Numbered from the stretch's first letter, positions 1 to 8,964 are shown. The stretch: DNA of 64,000 nucleotides from Thiosulfatihalobacter marinus (GCF_016019955.1 NZ_JAECRZ010000001.1:1-64000); one strand, 5' to 3'. Notes: generated by a model from the sequence alone, not told the origin. Numbers and translations: made by a program.

Positions 1-174
1 GGGCGCCCACTGGGTGGTTTCGTTGGCGATTCCCCGGGGGGGCCCCTGGGCGCCGCCCGCCTTTTATGCGCCGGGGGGGGCGGGGGGGGGGGGGGGGCCC
101 CCCCCCCGCCGCCCCGGCCCAACCGGCACAGCTGCCCGCCTCAGCGGGCGGCGATGACGGGCGGGAGCCCCTTC
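1..174. other. Window-edge flank with G/C homopolymer tract downstream of rodA
   Basis: No gene is supported here. About bases 69-118 are an almost pure run of G followed by a run of C, which is rare in real alphaproteobacterial DNA and may be an assembly or contig-end artefact. Closer to rodA there is a small hairpin (GCCCGC at 134-139, GCGGGC at 144-149, loop CTCA). It has no T-run on the rodA strand, so it is at best a weak terminator for the shape operon. Confidence 0.5.
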
Positions 175-1314
175 TCAGCGCGGCCGGTGCACATGGGCGC
201 TTTGCACCAGGCCAAAAGCCAGCATCAACACCAGCATGGCCGACCCGCCATAACTGACCAGCGGCAAGGGCACGCCAACAACCGGAGCCAGCCCCATCAC
301 CATTGCCATGTTGACCGCGAAAAACAGGAAGAAGGCGCCGGTGATGCCCAGCGTCAGCAAGGACGAATAGCGATCCCGGTTCATCAGCGCGGACGCGACA
401 CAGAACAGCACGATCAGCAGATACAGTGACAACAGCGAAACAGCGCCGACAAAGCCGAACTCCTCGGCCAGGGTCGTAAAGATGAAATCGGTCTGTTTTT
501 CTGGCAGAAAGTTCAGCCGCGATTGCGTGCCTTGCATGAAGCCGCGCCCGGTCCAGCCTCCCGAACCCAGCGCGATCTTGGACTGAGTGATGTGATAGCC
601 CGCGCCCAGCGGATCCATGGACGGGTCCAGAAACGTGTCGATACGGCGATACTGGTAATTTTTCAGGAGTTGCCAGCCAGTTCCACGCGACTGGAACACG
701 GCAACCACCATACCCGCCACCAGCCCGGCCACGACCGCGAAATAACCCCAGTGCACCCCGCCCACGAACATCACGATCGCCCCGCCGGTGATCAGCAGGA
801 TCGAGGTTCCCAGATCGGGCTGGCGCAGGACCAGCGCCGTGGGCAGCAGGATCAGGACAACCGGGATCAGCACCCAAAGCGGGTGCGATGTGCGTCGGGC
901 GGGCAGCCAGTCGTAATAGGCGGCCAGCGCCATCACCAGCGTGATCTTCATCAGTTCGGACGGTTGCAGCCGCATGAACCCGAGATCGATCCAGCGCTGG
1001 GCGCCCATGCCGACACTGCCCATGAACTCGACCAGTACCAGCAACAGTATGGTCACGAGATAGGCCGCCCCGGAAACCGAGCGCCAGAACCAGATCGGCA
1101 CCATTGCCACGAACAGCATCAGGCCCAGGCCCAGCACATAGCGTTTGATCTGCGGTTCGGCCCAGGGCGAGAACGACCCGCCCGCGACGGAATAAAGCAT
1201 CATGAAGCCCACCCCGGCCACCGCCGTCAGCAACAGGATCAGCGGCCAGTTCAGATACAGCACCTTGCGCAGCCCGGTGGGGACATATTTGACAGAATAT
1301 TCCAGATAGCTCAT
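175..1314 (-). CDS. rodA: Rod shape-determining protein RodA (SEDS peptidoglycan polymerase)
   Basis: SEDS-family glycosyltransferase of 379 aa that polymerises lipid II during lateral wall growth, working in the inner membrane with PBP2 (MrdA). The sequence is almost entirely hydrophobic segments, consistent with about ten membrane helices. The conserved SEDS motifs are visible: the RQPDLGTS segment in the middle, LAEEFGFVG, and the C-terminal VGVPLPLVSYGGSAML stretch. Length matches the family. The start codon overlaps the end of mrdA by four bases (ATGA), so the two are probably translationally coupled. It is the last gene of the mreBCD-mrdA-rodA operon. Confidence 0.97.
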   Translation of the reverse strand: MSYLEYSVKYVPTGLRKVLYLNWPLILLLTAVAGVGFMMLYSVAGGSFSPWAEPQIKRYVLGLGLMLFVAMVPIWFWRSVSGAAYLVTILLLVLVEFMGSVGMGAQRWIDLGFMRLQPSELMKITLVMALAAYYDWLPARRTSHPLWVLIPVVLILLPTALVLRQPDLGTSILLITGGAIVMFVGGVHWGYFAVVAGLVAGMVVAVFQSRGTGWQLLKNYQYRRIDTFLDPSMDPLGAGYHITQSKIALGSGGWTGRGFMQGTQSRLNFLPEKQTDFIFTTLAEEFGFVGAVSLLSLYLLIVLFCVASALMNRDRYSSLLTLGITGAFFLFFAVNMAMVMGLAPVVGVPLPLVSYGGSAMLVLMLAFGLVQSAHVHRPR

Positions 1315-3254
1315 GCCCGGTTCCGCCGTGTGATCTCGCGCCCGGGGGCAAGCCGCTCCAGCGCCTCTTGCTGGACCCGGATTCGCTCGCGGTCCTTGGC
1401 CGGATAGGCCATCAGGGGTGGCGGGCCGCCGTAAAGCGCCTGAAGTGTCACGTCACGCGCGATCGGCGCCGCCGCCGTGGAGCCGCCGCCGCCATGCTCG
1501 ACGACCACCGCCACCGCGATCTCGGGGGCCTCGAAGGGGGCAAAATTCACGAACAACGCGTGGTCGCGCCGGTTCCAGGGCAGGTCTTCGTTGCGGATCA
1601 CGCCGCTGGCGCGTTCGGCGGCGGTGATGTTGCGGACCTGGCTGGTGCCGGTCTTGCCGGCCATGCGAAAGGCGTCCTCGATAATGCGACTGCCATAGGC
1701 CGTGCCGCGCCGGTGGTTGGACACTTCGAACATGCCGCTCTGAACCCTGCGCAGCTGGTCGGGGTCGAACCCCATGGAGGCGGGTTCCGGAATGGGCGTT
1801 TCGATCCCGTTTATCGATTTGACCAGCCGCGGTTCAATATCCTTGCCCGAGGCCAGCCGCGCCGTCATGACCGCAAGTTGGAGAGGGGAAGTCTGCACGT
1901 AACCCTGCCCGATCGAGGTATTGACGGTGTCGCCGATCACCCAGGGTTCACCGCGGACGGTTTCCTTCCAGACGCGCGAGGGATTCAACCCATGGGCGAT
2001 TCCGGAAAGCGGCAGATCAGAGCGCAATCCCAGCCCGAACCGCTCGGCCATGGCCGAAATCTTGTCAATGCCGGTCTTCATCGCAAGATCATAGAAGTAC
2101 ACATCGCAGCTTTCGCGCAGGGCGGCGCCCAACGCGACATGCCCGTGGCCCGAGCGTTTCCAGCAATGGAACCGGCGGTTGGCGATTTCCAGATAGCCCG
2201 GGCAAAAGACCGTTTCGTCAGGGTCTATGCTGCCCTCTTGAAGCGCCGCCAGCGCCACGACCATCTTGAAGGTCGATCCGGGCGGGTAAGTGCCCTGAAC
2301 GGATTTGGCCGCCAGAGGACGAAACTGGTTTTCCGTAAGGGCGCGGTAATCGTCCACCGAGATGCCCTCGACAAAGTTGTTGGGATCGAAGGAAGGCGAG
2401 GACGCCAGCGTCAGCACGTCGCCGTTGCGGCAATCCACCACCGCAACCGAGGCGCTTTGTTCCCCCAGACGAGCCTGGGTATAGGATTGTAGCGCCTGGT
2501 CGATGGTCAACTGCATGTCGTCGCCCTGCTGGCCCTCGCGCCGGTCCAGTTCGCGCATGACACGCCCCACGGCATTGACCTCGACCCGCTTGGTTCCGGC
2601 CTTGCCCCGCAGTTGCTCTTCCAGCTTGGCCTCCAGCCCCACCTTGCCGATCTGAAAACGGGGTATGCGCAAAAGCTGGTCGGGATCTTCGATCCGGGAC
2701 AGGTCGTAATCGGAGACCGGGCCGACATAGCCCAGCACATGCGCAAAATCCCCGCGCAGCGGATAGTAGCGCGACAGGCCCACTTCGGGGGTGACGCCGG
2801 GCAGGGCCGGGGCGTTGACGGCAACGCGGCTCATTTCCTTCCAGGTCACGCGATCGGCGATGGTGACGGGCAGGAATGGCGCCGAGCGGTGCATTTCGGT
2901 CATCGCCCGTTCCAGCTCGGCCGGGTCCAGTTCGATCAGCCGGGCCAGACGCGCGATCACCGCGTCCACGTCGCCGGCATCCTCGCGCACCATGGTGATG
3001 CGATACGAGGGCTCGTTGCGCGCAAGAACGACACCGTTGCGGTCGAATATCTCGCCGCGCGCCGGAGGGATCAGGCGGATATTGATGCGGTTTTCCTCGG
3101 CCAGCATGCGGAACTGCTCGGCCTGGTCAACTTGCAGATACCGCATCCGCAGGCCCAGAACACCGGCAACGGCCACCTGCGCGCCGCCCAGCAAGAGCGC
3201 GCGGCGGCTGAGGCGGGCGTGGCTGGCGCCAAGTTCGGCGGGCGATTTTCTCAT
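1311..3254 (-). CDS. mrdA: Penicillin-binding protein 2 (peptidoglycan D,D-transpeptidase)
   Basis: Class B PBP (647 aa) that cross-links new glycan strands in the elongasome, partner of RodA. It has a short cytoplasmic tail, one membrane helix at about residues 18-36, a dimerisation domain, then the transpeptidase domain. The active-site set is intact: STFK with Ser near 327, an SxD variant of the second motif (SCD, as PBP2 proteins often carry), and KTGT with Lys near 534. The frame stays open further upstream, but starting at MRKSPAELG gives the expected PBP2 N-terminus and a four-base overlap with the mreD stop. Confidence 0.96.
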   Translation of the reverse strand: MRKSPAELGASHARLSRRALLLGGAQVAVAGVLGLRMRYLQVDQAEQFRMLAEENRINIRLIPPARGEIFDRNGVVLARNEPSYRITMVREDAGDVDAVIARLARLIELDPAELERAMTEMHRSAPFLPVTIADRVTWKEMSRVAVNAPALPGVTPEVGLSRYYPLRGDFAHVLGYVGPVSDYDLSRIEDPDQLLRIPRFQIGKVGLEAKLEEQLRGKAGTKRVEVNAVGRVMRELDRREGQQGDDMQLTIDQALQSYTQARLGEQSASVAVVDCRNGDVLTLASSPSFDPNNFVEGISVDDYRALTENQFRPLAAKSVQGTYPPGSTFKMVVALAALQEGSIDPDETVFCPGYLEIANRRFHCWKRSGHGHVALGAALRESCDVYFYDLAMKTGIDKISAMAERFGLGLRSDLPLSGIAHGLNPSRVWKETVRGEPWVIGDTVNTSIGQGYVQTSPLQLAVMTARLASGKDIEPRLVKSINGIETPIPEPASMGFDPDQLRRVQSGMFEVSNHRRGTAYGSRIIEDAFRMAGKTGTSQVRNITAAERASGVIRNEDLPWNRRDHALFVNFAPFEAPEIAVAVVVEHGGGGSTAAAPIARDVTLQALYGGPPPLMAYPAKDRERIRVQQEALERLAPGREITRRNRA

Positions 3255-3787
3255 GTCACGGCTCCCATGGCGGTGTCCCGCGCCTTGGTTCGGCGCACGC
3301 CGCACAGAATTGCCGAAAGAAACACGACGAGCGGGTAGATGGCGATGTTCATGATCACCTGCATCAGCGGCAATCCCAGCGGCACGTGATGCACCATGAA
3401 GATCGTCAGCCCAAGCCGATAGGTCAGTGCCACGCCCACCATCACCGCCGCGGCCGTCAGCCATTCGGTGGTAAAGGTGGCGGCGCGCAGCCCGCTGGCG
3501 CGGCTGTTCAGGAAGTGGGTGGCCACGACCATGATCGCCGCCAGCAGCCCCGGAGGGCGCAGCAGCAGGAGATCGGCCAGAAGAAACAGTGCGGCGACCA
3601 AAACAGGCGGGGTGTATTTTGGTTGCCGCGCAGCCCAGGCCACGGTCAGTACCACAAGCCAGTCTGGCCCGGCCCAGCGCCGTGGAGTTGTTTCCAGCGG
3701 CAAAAGCTGAAGAAAAAGGATAGCCAGGCACAGCACGGCGAACGTAAGCCGCATCACCCATTTGCGGGATACCAGTCCGCTAGCCAT
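3251..3787 (-). CDS. mreD: Rod shape-determining protein MreD
   Basis: Small inner-membrane protein (178 aa) of the elongasome, thought to link MreC/MreB with the wall synthases. Several closely spaced hydrophobic stretches (for example FAVLCLAILFLQLLPL and LVAALFLLADLLLL) give about five membrane helices, typical of MreD. The start MASGLVSRKW was chosen because the longer reading has an Arg/Cys-rich, non-membrane N-terminus and runs into mreC. It overlaps mreC by 8 bases and mrdA by 4. Sequence conservation in MreD is low, so operon position carries much of the call. Confidence 0.9.
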   Translation of the reverse strand: MASGLVSRKWVMRLTFAVLCLAILFLQLLPLETTPRRWAGPDWLVVLTVAWAARQPKYTPPVLVAALFLLADLLLLRPPGLLAAIMVVATHFLNSRASGLRAATFTTEWLTAAAVMVGVALTYRLGLTIFMVHHVPLGLPLMQVIMNIAIYPLVVFLSAILCGVRRTKARDTAMGAVT

Positions 3788-4673
3788 CGTTCCCTCCTGC
3801 TGACGCCGCGGCCTGCGCAGGGGCCACCACAGAGCCCGGCGTGGTGACTTTTTCCTGGCCGCGATCCCGCAGGACGCGCAGGAATTCCAGCCGTTCGTAA
3901 TCCGCCGACAGCCGCACCCGCAGCCGTCCTCCCGGATCGGTGGCGACATGGCCGATCAGCAGGCCGCCGGGAAACACGCCGCCATCCCCGGACGTGACAA
4001 CCCGGTCGCCCGGGCGCACCAGTTCCGGGGTTTCCAGGAAATCCACATTTGGCGCGATCGAGTTGTCGCCCGCGATCAGCGCGGTCTGGCCGGAAGGCTG
4101 GATGATTGCGGGAATGCGGCTGGAACTGTCGGTCAGCAGGATCACACGCGACGTGGATTTTCCGACACCGGAAATGCGCCCGACCAGGCCGATTCCGTCC
4201 ATCGCGGCCCAGCCATCCACGACCCCGTCGCGTGCGCCGATATTGAGCAGCACGGATTGGCGGAAAGGCGAACCGCTGTCGGCCAGTACCACGCCGGTGA
4301 TATAGGTCAGCCGGGGATCAAGCCGCACGTTGTTGAGATCCAGCAGCCGGGCGTTTTCCTGTTCCAGCTGAAGCGCGGCCTCTTTCCAGGCCTTCATTTG
4401 CTGAAGCTCGCGCCGAAGTTCCTGATTTTGTTCGACGATACGCTGATAGCTTTGAACGTTGCGGAACAGGTTCACCGTGGCGGTGACTGGTGCCATGGCC
4501 CAATCGAAGCTGGGCACCACCCGGTCCGTTACCTGTGCGCGAAACCGTTCTACGCGGGGGCTGTCGATCCGCCAGATCAGGAAGATGCCGATCAGACACA
4601 GCACCAGAACGCTCAACAACAAACGCTTGAGCGGGCCTGAATAGTCTTCGCCTTGGTTGCGGTCTCTGGCCAC
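3780..4673 (-). CDS. mreC: Rod shape-determining protein MreC
   Basis: Bitopic membrane protein (297 aa) that forms periplasmic filaments and activates PBP2/RodA. It has a short basic N-terminus, one membrane helix at about residues 14-34, a coiled-coil stretch around residues 75-115 (rich in Glu, Gln and Leu), then the beta-rich MreC core containing GVVDGWAAMDGIGLVGRI and a VTSGDGGVFPGGLLIG segment near the C-terminus. Length and layout are standard. It follows mreB after a 75-base spacer and overlaps mreD. Confidence 0.95.
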   Translation of the reverse strand: MARDRNQGEDYSGPLKRLLLSVLVLCLIGIFLIWRIDSPRVERFRAQVTDRVVPSFDWAMAPVTATVNLFRNVQSYQRIVEQNQELRRELQQMKAWKEAALQLEQENARLLDLNNVRLDPRLTYITGVVLADSGSPFRQSVLLNIGARDGVVDGWAAMDGIGLVGRISGVGKSTSRVILLTDSSSRIPAIIQPSGQTALIAGDNSIAPNVDFLETPELVRPGDRVVTSGDGGVFPGGLLIGHVATDPGGRLRVRLSADYERLEFLRVLRDRGQEKVTTPGSVVAPAQAAASAGGNDG

Positions 4674-4726
4674 CTTGCCCCCGGGAGTGGTTCAGGTTCA
4701 ACGGGTTACATGTAGCACGCCCCCGC

Positions 4727-4744
4727 GCGCCGTCCAAACGGCGC
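4727..4744 (-). other. Intercistronic hairpin between mreB and mreC
   Basis: GCGCCGT (4727-4733) and ACGGCGC (4738-4744) form a perfect 7-bp stem with a 4-base loop just after the mreB stop codon. There is no T-run, so it is unlikely to terminate transcription. It could protect the mreB message or mark a processing site that lets mreB accumulate above mreCD. That role is inference. Confidence 0.4.
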
Positions 4745-4748
4745 CGCG

Positions 4749-5813
<1,065 letters not shown>

Positions 5814-5815
5814 TC

Positions 5816-5848
5816 AAAAAGGGCCCGCGACTCTGTCGGCTGCGGGCC
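5816..5848 (-). promoter_or_regulatory. Terminator-like hairpin at the 5-prime end of the mreB transcript
   Basis: On the mreB strand, GGCCCGC (5848-5842) pairs with GCGGGCC (5828-5822), followed by C and five Ts (5820-5816), about 27 bases before the mreB start. This has intrinsic-terminator form. The candidate promoter would start transcription very near 5848, so the hairpin could instead be a 5-prime stabilising stem. Which of the two applies cannot be decided from sequence. Confidence 0.5.
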
Positions 5849-5854
5849 GACCTT

Positions 5855-5883
5855 CTTATATGGAGTGCAGCCGGTTTGTGAAA
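5855..5883 (-). promoter_or_regulatory. Candidate mreB promoter
   Basis: On the minus strand there is a TATAAG -10 (5860-5855), 17 bases downstream of a poor -35-like TTTCAC (5883-5878). The -10 is good and the -35 weak. The predicted start is around 5848, at the base of the hairpin. Confidence 0.35.
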
Positions 5884-5997
5884 GACCCTGACCGGTGCAA
5901 ATGCGCGTGAATCCGCCGCGCGGGGTGTTCCTGCCGGAAGCGCTTGCATTTCCGGGCGCGAAATGGGCATCTCCGGGTCAGGAAGAAGGGGCGCAAC

Positions 5998-6780
5998 ATG
6001 TTGAGCTATCAGCATATTTACCATGCGGGCAATCTGGCGGACGTGCATAAGCACGCGCTGTTGGCGGTCATGCTGGCCTATATGGGGCAGAAGCCCAAGC
6101 CGATCAGCTATCTGGAGACCCATGCCGGGCGGGGGCTGTACCGGCTGGATGATGCGGCGGCGTTGAAAACCGGCGAGGCGGCGGCGGGGATTGGCGTGGC
6201 GCAAGGCTGGTTTGGAGAGAAACACCCCTATTATCAGGCGCTTGCAGATGTTCGCGCGCGCCATGGCGATGCGGCCTATCCGGGGTCTCCGGCGCTGGCG
6301 GCGGCGTTGTTACGGGACGCGGACCGGATGCATCTGGCCGAGTTGCACCCGCAGGAATGCGATGCCTTGCGGCTTGCGATGCGCGGATCGGGGGCGAAGA
6401 TCCACCATCAGGACGGGTTCGGGATGGCGATGGGGGTTTGTCCGCCAGAGCCGCGCCGGGGGCTGTGCATGATTGATCCGAGTTATGAAATCAAGAGTGA
6501 TTACAAGACAATACCGGGATTTGTGGGCAAGCTGCATCGCAAGTGGAACGTGGGGGTGATCGCCTTGTGGTACCCGATATTGAGTGACGCGGGCCACAAG
6601 GGGATGATCGCGGCGCTCAAGCAACAGGGACTGCCAAAAATGTTGCACCACGAGGTGCGGTTTCCACCGGTCCGGGAGGGGCACCGGATGGTGGGATCGG
6701 GGCTGTTCGTGGTGAATGCGCCTTATGGTGCGCAGGACGAGGCGGACCGGCTGGGGCGGCATTTCGCGGCGCTGGGGTGA
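5998..6780 (+). CDS. rlmJ: 23S rRNA (adenine(2030)-N6)-methyltransferase RlmJ
   Basis: SAM-dependent N6-adenine methyltransferase (260 aa) that modifies A2030 of 23S rRNA. The N-terminal MLSYQHIYHAGNLADVHKH block is the family hallmark, YLETHAGRGLY is the SAM-binding region, and MIDPSYEIK near residue 160 is the catalytic motif IV (DPPY-type, here DPSYE as in this family). The start was chosen at MLSYQH because a GGAAGAAGGGG ribosome site lies just upstream and homologues begin there. It is monocistronic and divergent from mreB. Confidence 0.95.
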   Translation: MLSYQHIYHAGNLADVHKHALLAVMLAYMGQKPKPISYLETHAGRGLYRLDDAAALKTGEAAAGIGVAQGWFGEKHPYYQALADVRARHGDAAYPGSPALAAALLRDADRMHLAELHPQECDALRLAMRGSGAKIHHQDGFGMAMGVCPPEPRRGLCMIDPSYEIKSDYKTIPGFVGKLHRKWNVGVIALWYPILSDAGHKGMIAALKQQGLPKMLHHEVRFPPVREGHRMVGSGLFVVNAPYGAQDEADRLGRHFAALG

Positions 6781-6816
6781 GGCCCGGCAGGTTGCGCGGG
6801 CGGCGGCGTTGGGGAT

Positions 6817-6841
6817 TTGAGTATTTTCGGAACAATGAAAG
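6817..6841 (+). repeat. Dispersed intergenic repeat, solo arm
   Basis: TTGAGTATTT, a short variable spacer, then GAACAATGAAAG. It matches the right arm of the palindromic element at 17989-18069 at 23 of 25 positions. Related copies lie at 15145-15167 and 37857-37879. Confidence 0.7.
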
Positions 6842-6939
6842 GTTAAGCATGTCTGTCCGGGGCGGGCGATGTGAGGTGGCGGGCGGGCGGCGAATCGGGG
6901 TGACTCGCCTAGGTTAACAGGGCGGAACGGGGCGCGGCA

Positions 6940-6972
6940 TTGCGTTGGTATCGCGTCGGTATTGCGTCGGTA
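6940..6972 (+). repeat. Three tandem 11-base repeats (TTGCGTCGGTA type)
   Basis: Units TTGCGTTGGTA, TCGCGTCGGTA and TTGCGTCGGTA follow one another without spacing. A second set of three such units occurs at 24194-24226, and both sets are followed by GTGCG and, roughly 25 bases later, GTTAAG. The 11-base period is close to one DNA turn, so one protein could bind repeatedly on the same face. Function unknown. Confidence 0.75.
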
Positions 6973-7110
6973 CTGGCGTGCGAAATCGCGCGGTTAAGCC
7001 TGTGGGCGGCGGGTTTGCGGGATGTTCATCTGCGATCGGGGCGTTTGCCGCAGGCGCGGCGCGCGGGGGATTCGCCCTGGCGCCGCCCATGCCCGGTTTG
7101 TCATGCTTTG

Positions 7111-7163
7111 GCCGGGGACCAGAAGGACCGCCCCGGAGGGGCGGCCCGTGGGTTTGGTCCGGC
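7111..7163 (-). terminator. Candidate leuA terminator (interrupted hairpin)
   Basis: The inner stem CCGCCCC (7128-7134)/GGGGCGG (7138-7144) sits inside an outer stem GGACCA (7116-7121)/TGGTCC (7155-7160), with GCC/GGC at the base. It lies directly downstream of the leuA stop on the leuA strand. No strong T-run follows, so termination efficiency is uncertain. Confidence 0.4.
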
Positions 7164-7172
7164 ATAGTGGGG

Positions 7173-8747
7173 TCAGGTGAGATCCTTGTAGGAAATCTCG
7201 CGCGAATCCGCGCCCTGGCCCATCTTGCCGCGCCGCACGATCAGGCGGTTGAGAGCGTGGATATAGGCCTTGGCGGAGGCGACCACCGTGTCGGTATTGG
7301 CTGACTGGCCGGTGGCGATGACGCCGTCTTCTTCGAGCCGGACAGAGACCGTGGCCTGGGCATCGGTGCCTTCGGTCACGGCGTGCACCTGGTAGAGTTG
7401 CAGATGGGCCGAGGAGGGGTGCAGGGCGCGGATGGCGCGGAACGTGGCGTCCACCGGGCCGTCGCCGGTTTCGCTGGCCGACACGTCGCGCCCGTCGATT
7501 TCCATTTCGACGGTGGCTTCGGCCGGACCGCCGGTGCCGCAGACCACTTTCATCGAGACCAGTTTCAGCGTGTCGTTCTCGGCGTCCTCGCCGACGCGCA
7601 CCAATGCAATGATGTCGTCGTCGAAGACTTCTTTCTTGCGGTCGGCCAGTTCCTTGAAGCGGACGAAGATGTCCTTGAGCTGATTGTCGCCCACGTCAAA
7701 GCCCAGATTGTGCAGCTTGTCGCGCAGCGCGGCGCGGCCCGAATGTTTGCCCAGCGGCAGCGAGGTGCCCGAGAGGCCGATATCCTCGGGGCGCATGATC
7801 TCGAAATTCTCGCGGTTCTTGAGCATCCCGTCCTGGTGGATGCCGCTTTCATGGGCGAAGGCGTTCTTGCCGACGATCGCCTTGTTGAACTGCACCGCAA
7901 AGCCCGACACCGTGGCGACGCGGCGGGAGATGGCCATGATCTTGGTGGTGTCGATGCCGGTGGTCCAGGGCATGATGTCGTGGCGGGTTTTCATTGCCAT
8001 GACCACCTCTTCGAGCGCGGTGTTGCCGGCGCGTTCGCCCAGCCCGTTGATGGTGCATTCGATCTGGCGCGCGCCACCGGCGACGGCGGCCAGCGCGTTG
8101 GCCGTGGCCATGCCAAGGTCATTGTGGCAATGGGTGGCGAAGATCACCTCGTCCGCGCCGGGAACGGTTTCGATCAGGCGGCGGATCAGGCTCGCGCTTT
8201 CGTCCGGGGCGGTGTAGCCGACGGTATCGGGGATGTTGATCGTGCTGGCGCCGGCCTTGATCGCGATCTCCACCACGCGGCACAGGTAGTCCCATTCGGT
8301 GCGGGTGGCATCCATGGGCGACCATTGCACGTTGTCGCACAGGTTGCGGGCGTGGCTCACAGTCTCGTGGATCTTGTCGGCCATCTCATCCATGGTGAGG
8401 TTGGGAATGGCGCGGTGCAGCGGCGAGGTGCCGATGAAGGTGTGGATACGGTTCAGCCGCGCGTGTTTCACCGCCTCCCAGCAGCGGTCGATATCGGCGA
8501 AATTGGCGCGCGCCAGGCCGCAGATGCGGCTGTTCACCGCGTTTTTCGCGATCTCGGACACGGCGGCGAAATCGCCTTCGGAGGCGATCGGAAAGCCGGC
8601 CTCGATGATGTCCACGCCCATGTCATCGAGCATGGCTGCGATTTCGAGCTTTTCGTCATGGGTCATGGTGGCGCCGGGGCTTTGTTCGCCGTCGCGCAGG
8701 GTGGTGTCGAAAATGACAACGCGGTCGTTCTGGGGGGTATCGGTCAT
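7173..8747 (-). CDS. leuA: 2-isopropylmalate synthase
   Basis: Condenses acetyl-CoA with 2-oxoisovalerate, the first committed step of leucine synthesis (524 aa). The N-terminal TIM barrel shows FDTTLRDGEQSPG at residues 13-25 and the metal-binding THCHNDLG motif. HESGIHQDG follows in the linker region, and the C-terminal part is the LeuA allosteric domain that senses leucine. The start MTDTPQNDR is preceded by AGAAAGAA on the minus strand. Upstream lies a leucine-rich leader peptide with an alternative pairing that reaches the leuA translation start, so attenuation control is likely. Confidence 0.97.
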   Translation of the reverse strand: MTDTPQNDRVVIFDTTLRDGEQSPGATMTHDEKLEIAAMLDDMGVDIIEAGFPIASEGDFAAVSEIAKNAVNSRICGLARANFADIDRCWEAVKHARLNRIHTFIGTSPLHRAIPNLTMDEMADKIHETVSHARNLCDNVQWSPMDATRTEWDYLCRVVEIAIKAGASTINIPDTVGYTAPDESASLIRRLIETVPGADEVIFATHCHNDLGMATANALAAVAGGARQIECTINGLGERAGNTALEEVVMAMKTRHDIMPWTTGIDTTKIMAISRRVATVSGFAVQFNKAIVGKNAFAHESGIHQDGMLKNRENFEIMRPEDIGLSGTSLPLGKHSGRAALRDKLHNLGFDVGDNQLKDIFVRFKELADRKKEVFDDDIIALVRVGEDAENDTLKLVSMKVVCGTGGPAEATVEMEIDGRDVSASETGDGPVDATFRAIRALHPSSAHLQLYQVHAVTEGTDAQATVSVRLEEDGVIATGQSANTDTVVASAKAYIHALNRLIVRRGKMGQGADSREISYKDLT

Positions 8748-8764
8748 GTCGGGTTCTTTCTGAT

Positions 8765-8833
8765 TTCTGCTGGTTGCGGGGCGCGAAGGCACATCCTCTG
8801 AGCGGTCGCGCCAGGCAATGGCACGCTCAGAGG
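8765..8833 (-). promoter_or_regulatory. leuA attenuator (alternative RNA pairings)
   Basis: Two mutually exclusive pairings are visible on the leuA strand. First, CCTCTGAGCG (8833-8824, containing the leader stop codon) pairs perfectly with CGCTCAGAGG (8804-8795). Second, the Leu-codon run TTCTGCTG (8849-8842) is perfectly complementary to CAGCAGAA (8772-8765), about 17 bases before the leuA start. Ribosome position on the Leu codons would decide which region is free. The 10-bp stem has no T-run, so control of translation or rho access is as likely as classical termination. Confidence 0.7.
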
Positions 8834-8928
8834 CGGGCTAGCAGCAGAAGGAGGCCGGCCGGAATCGCCAGGGCCGCCAGGGCGCGGCTGCGCTGGTGGT
8901 CGAATGCGATATGGGCCGTACTGATCAT
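8827..8928 (-). CDS. leu leader peptide (33 aa, five consecutive Leu codons)
   Basis: Short frame upstream of leuA encoding a 33-residue peptide ending AGLLLLLARL. Five leucine codons in a row (CTC CTT CTG CTG CTA) just before the stop are what a leucine attenuator leader needs. No Shine-Dalgarno sequence precedes its ATG. Instead a promoter-like element places the transcript start at or within two bases of the A of the ATG, suggesting a leaderless mRNA, as known for trpL leaders in some alphaproteobacteria. The stop codon sits inside the attenuator stem. No function is expected for the peptide itself. Confidence 0.75.
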   Translation of the reverse strand: MISTAHIAFDHQRSRALAALAIPAGLLLLLARL

Positions 8929-8935
8929 GGGGCAG

Positions 8936-8964
8936 ACTATAGGATTGGCAAAAAGGAATGAAAA
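8936..8964 (-). promoter_or_regulatory. Candidate promoter of the leu leader-leuA transcript
   Basis: On the minus strand TTTTCA (8964-8959), 17 bases, then TATAGT (8941-8936). The predicted start falls at about 8928-8930, coinciding with the leader ATG. Spacing is optimal and the -10 has five of six consensus bases. Confidence 0.55.

Larger units (their letters stand above)
6781..7172. other. 392-base intergenic region between convergent rlmJ and leuA
   Basis: No coding gene is supported. It holds, in order: one copy of a dispersed 25-base repeat (6817-6841), three tandem 11-base repeats (6940-6972), and a large interrupted hairpin near the end of leuA (7111-7163). The two genes converge, so no promoter is required here. 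Confidence 0.6.

Noticed and set aside
3255-3761. N-terminal extension of mrdA by 169 codons.
   Set aside because: It lies over mreD in another frame, has no membrane or PBP features, and the Met at 3254 gives the normal PBP2 start.
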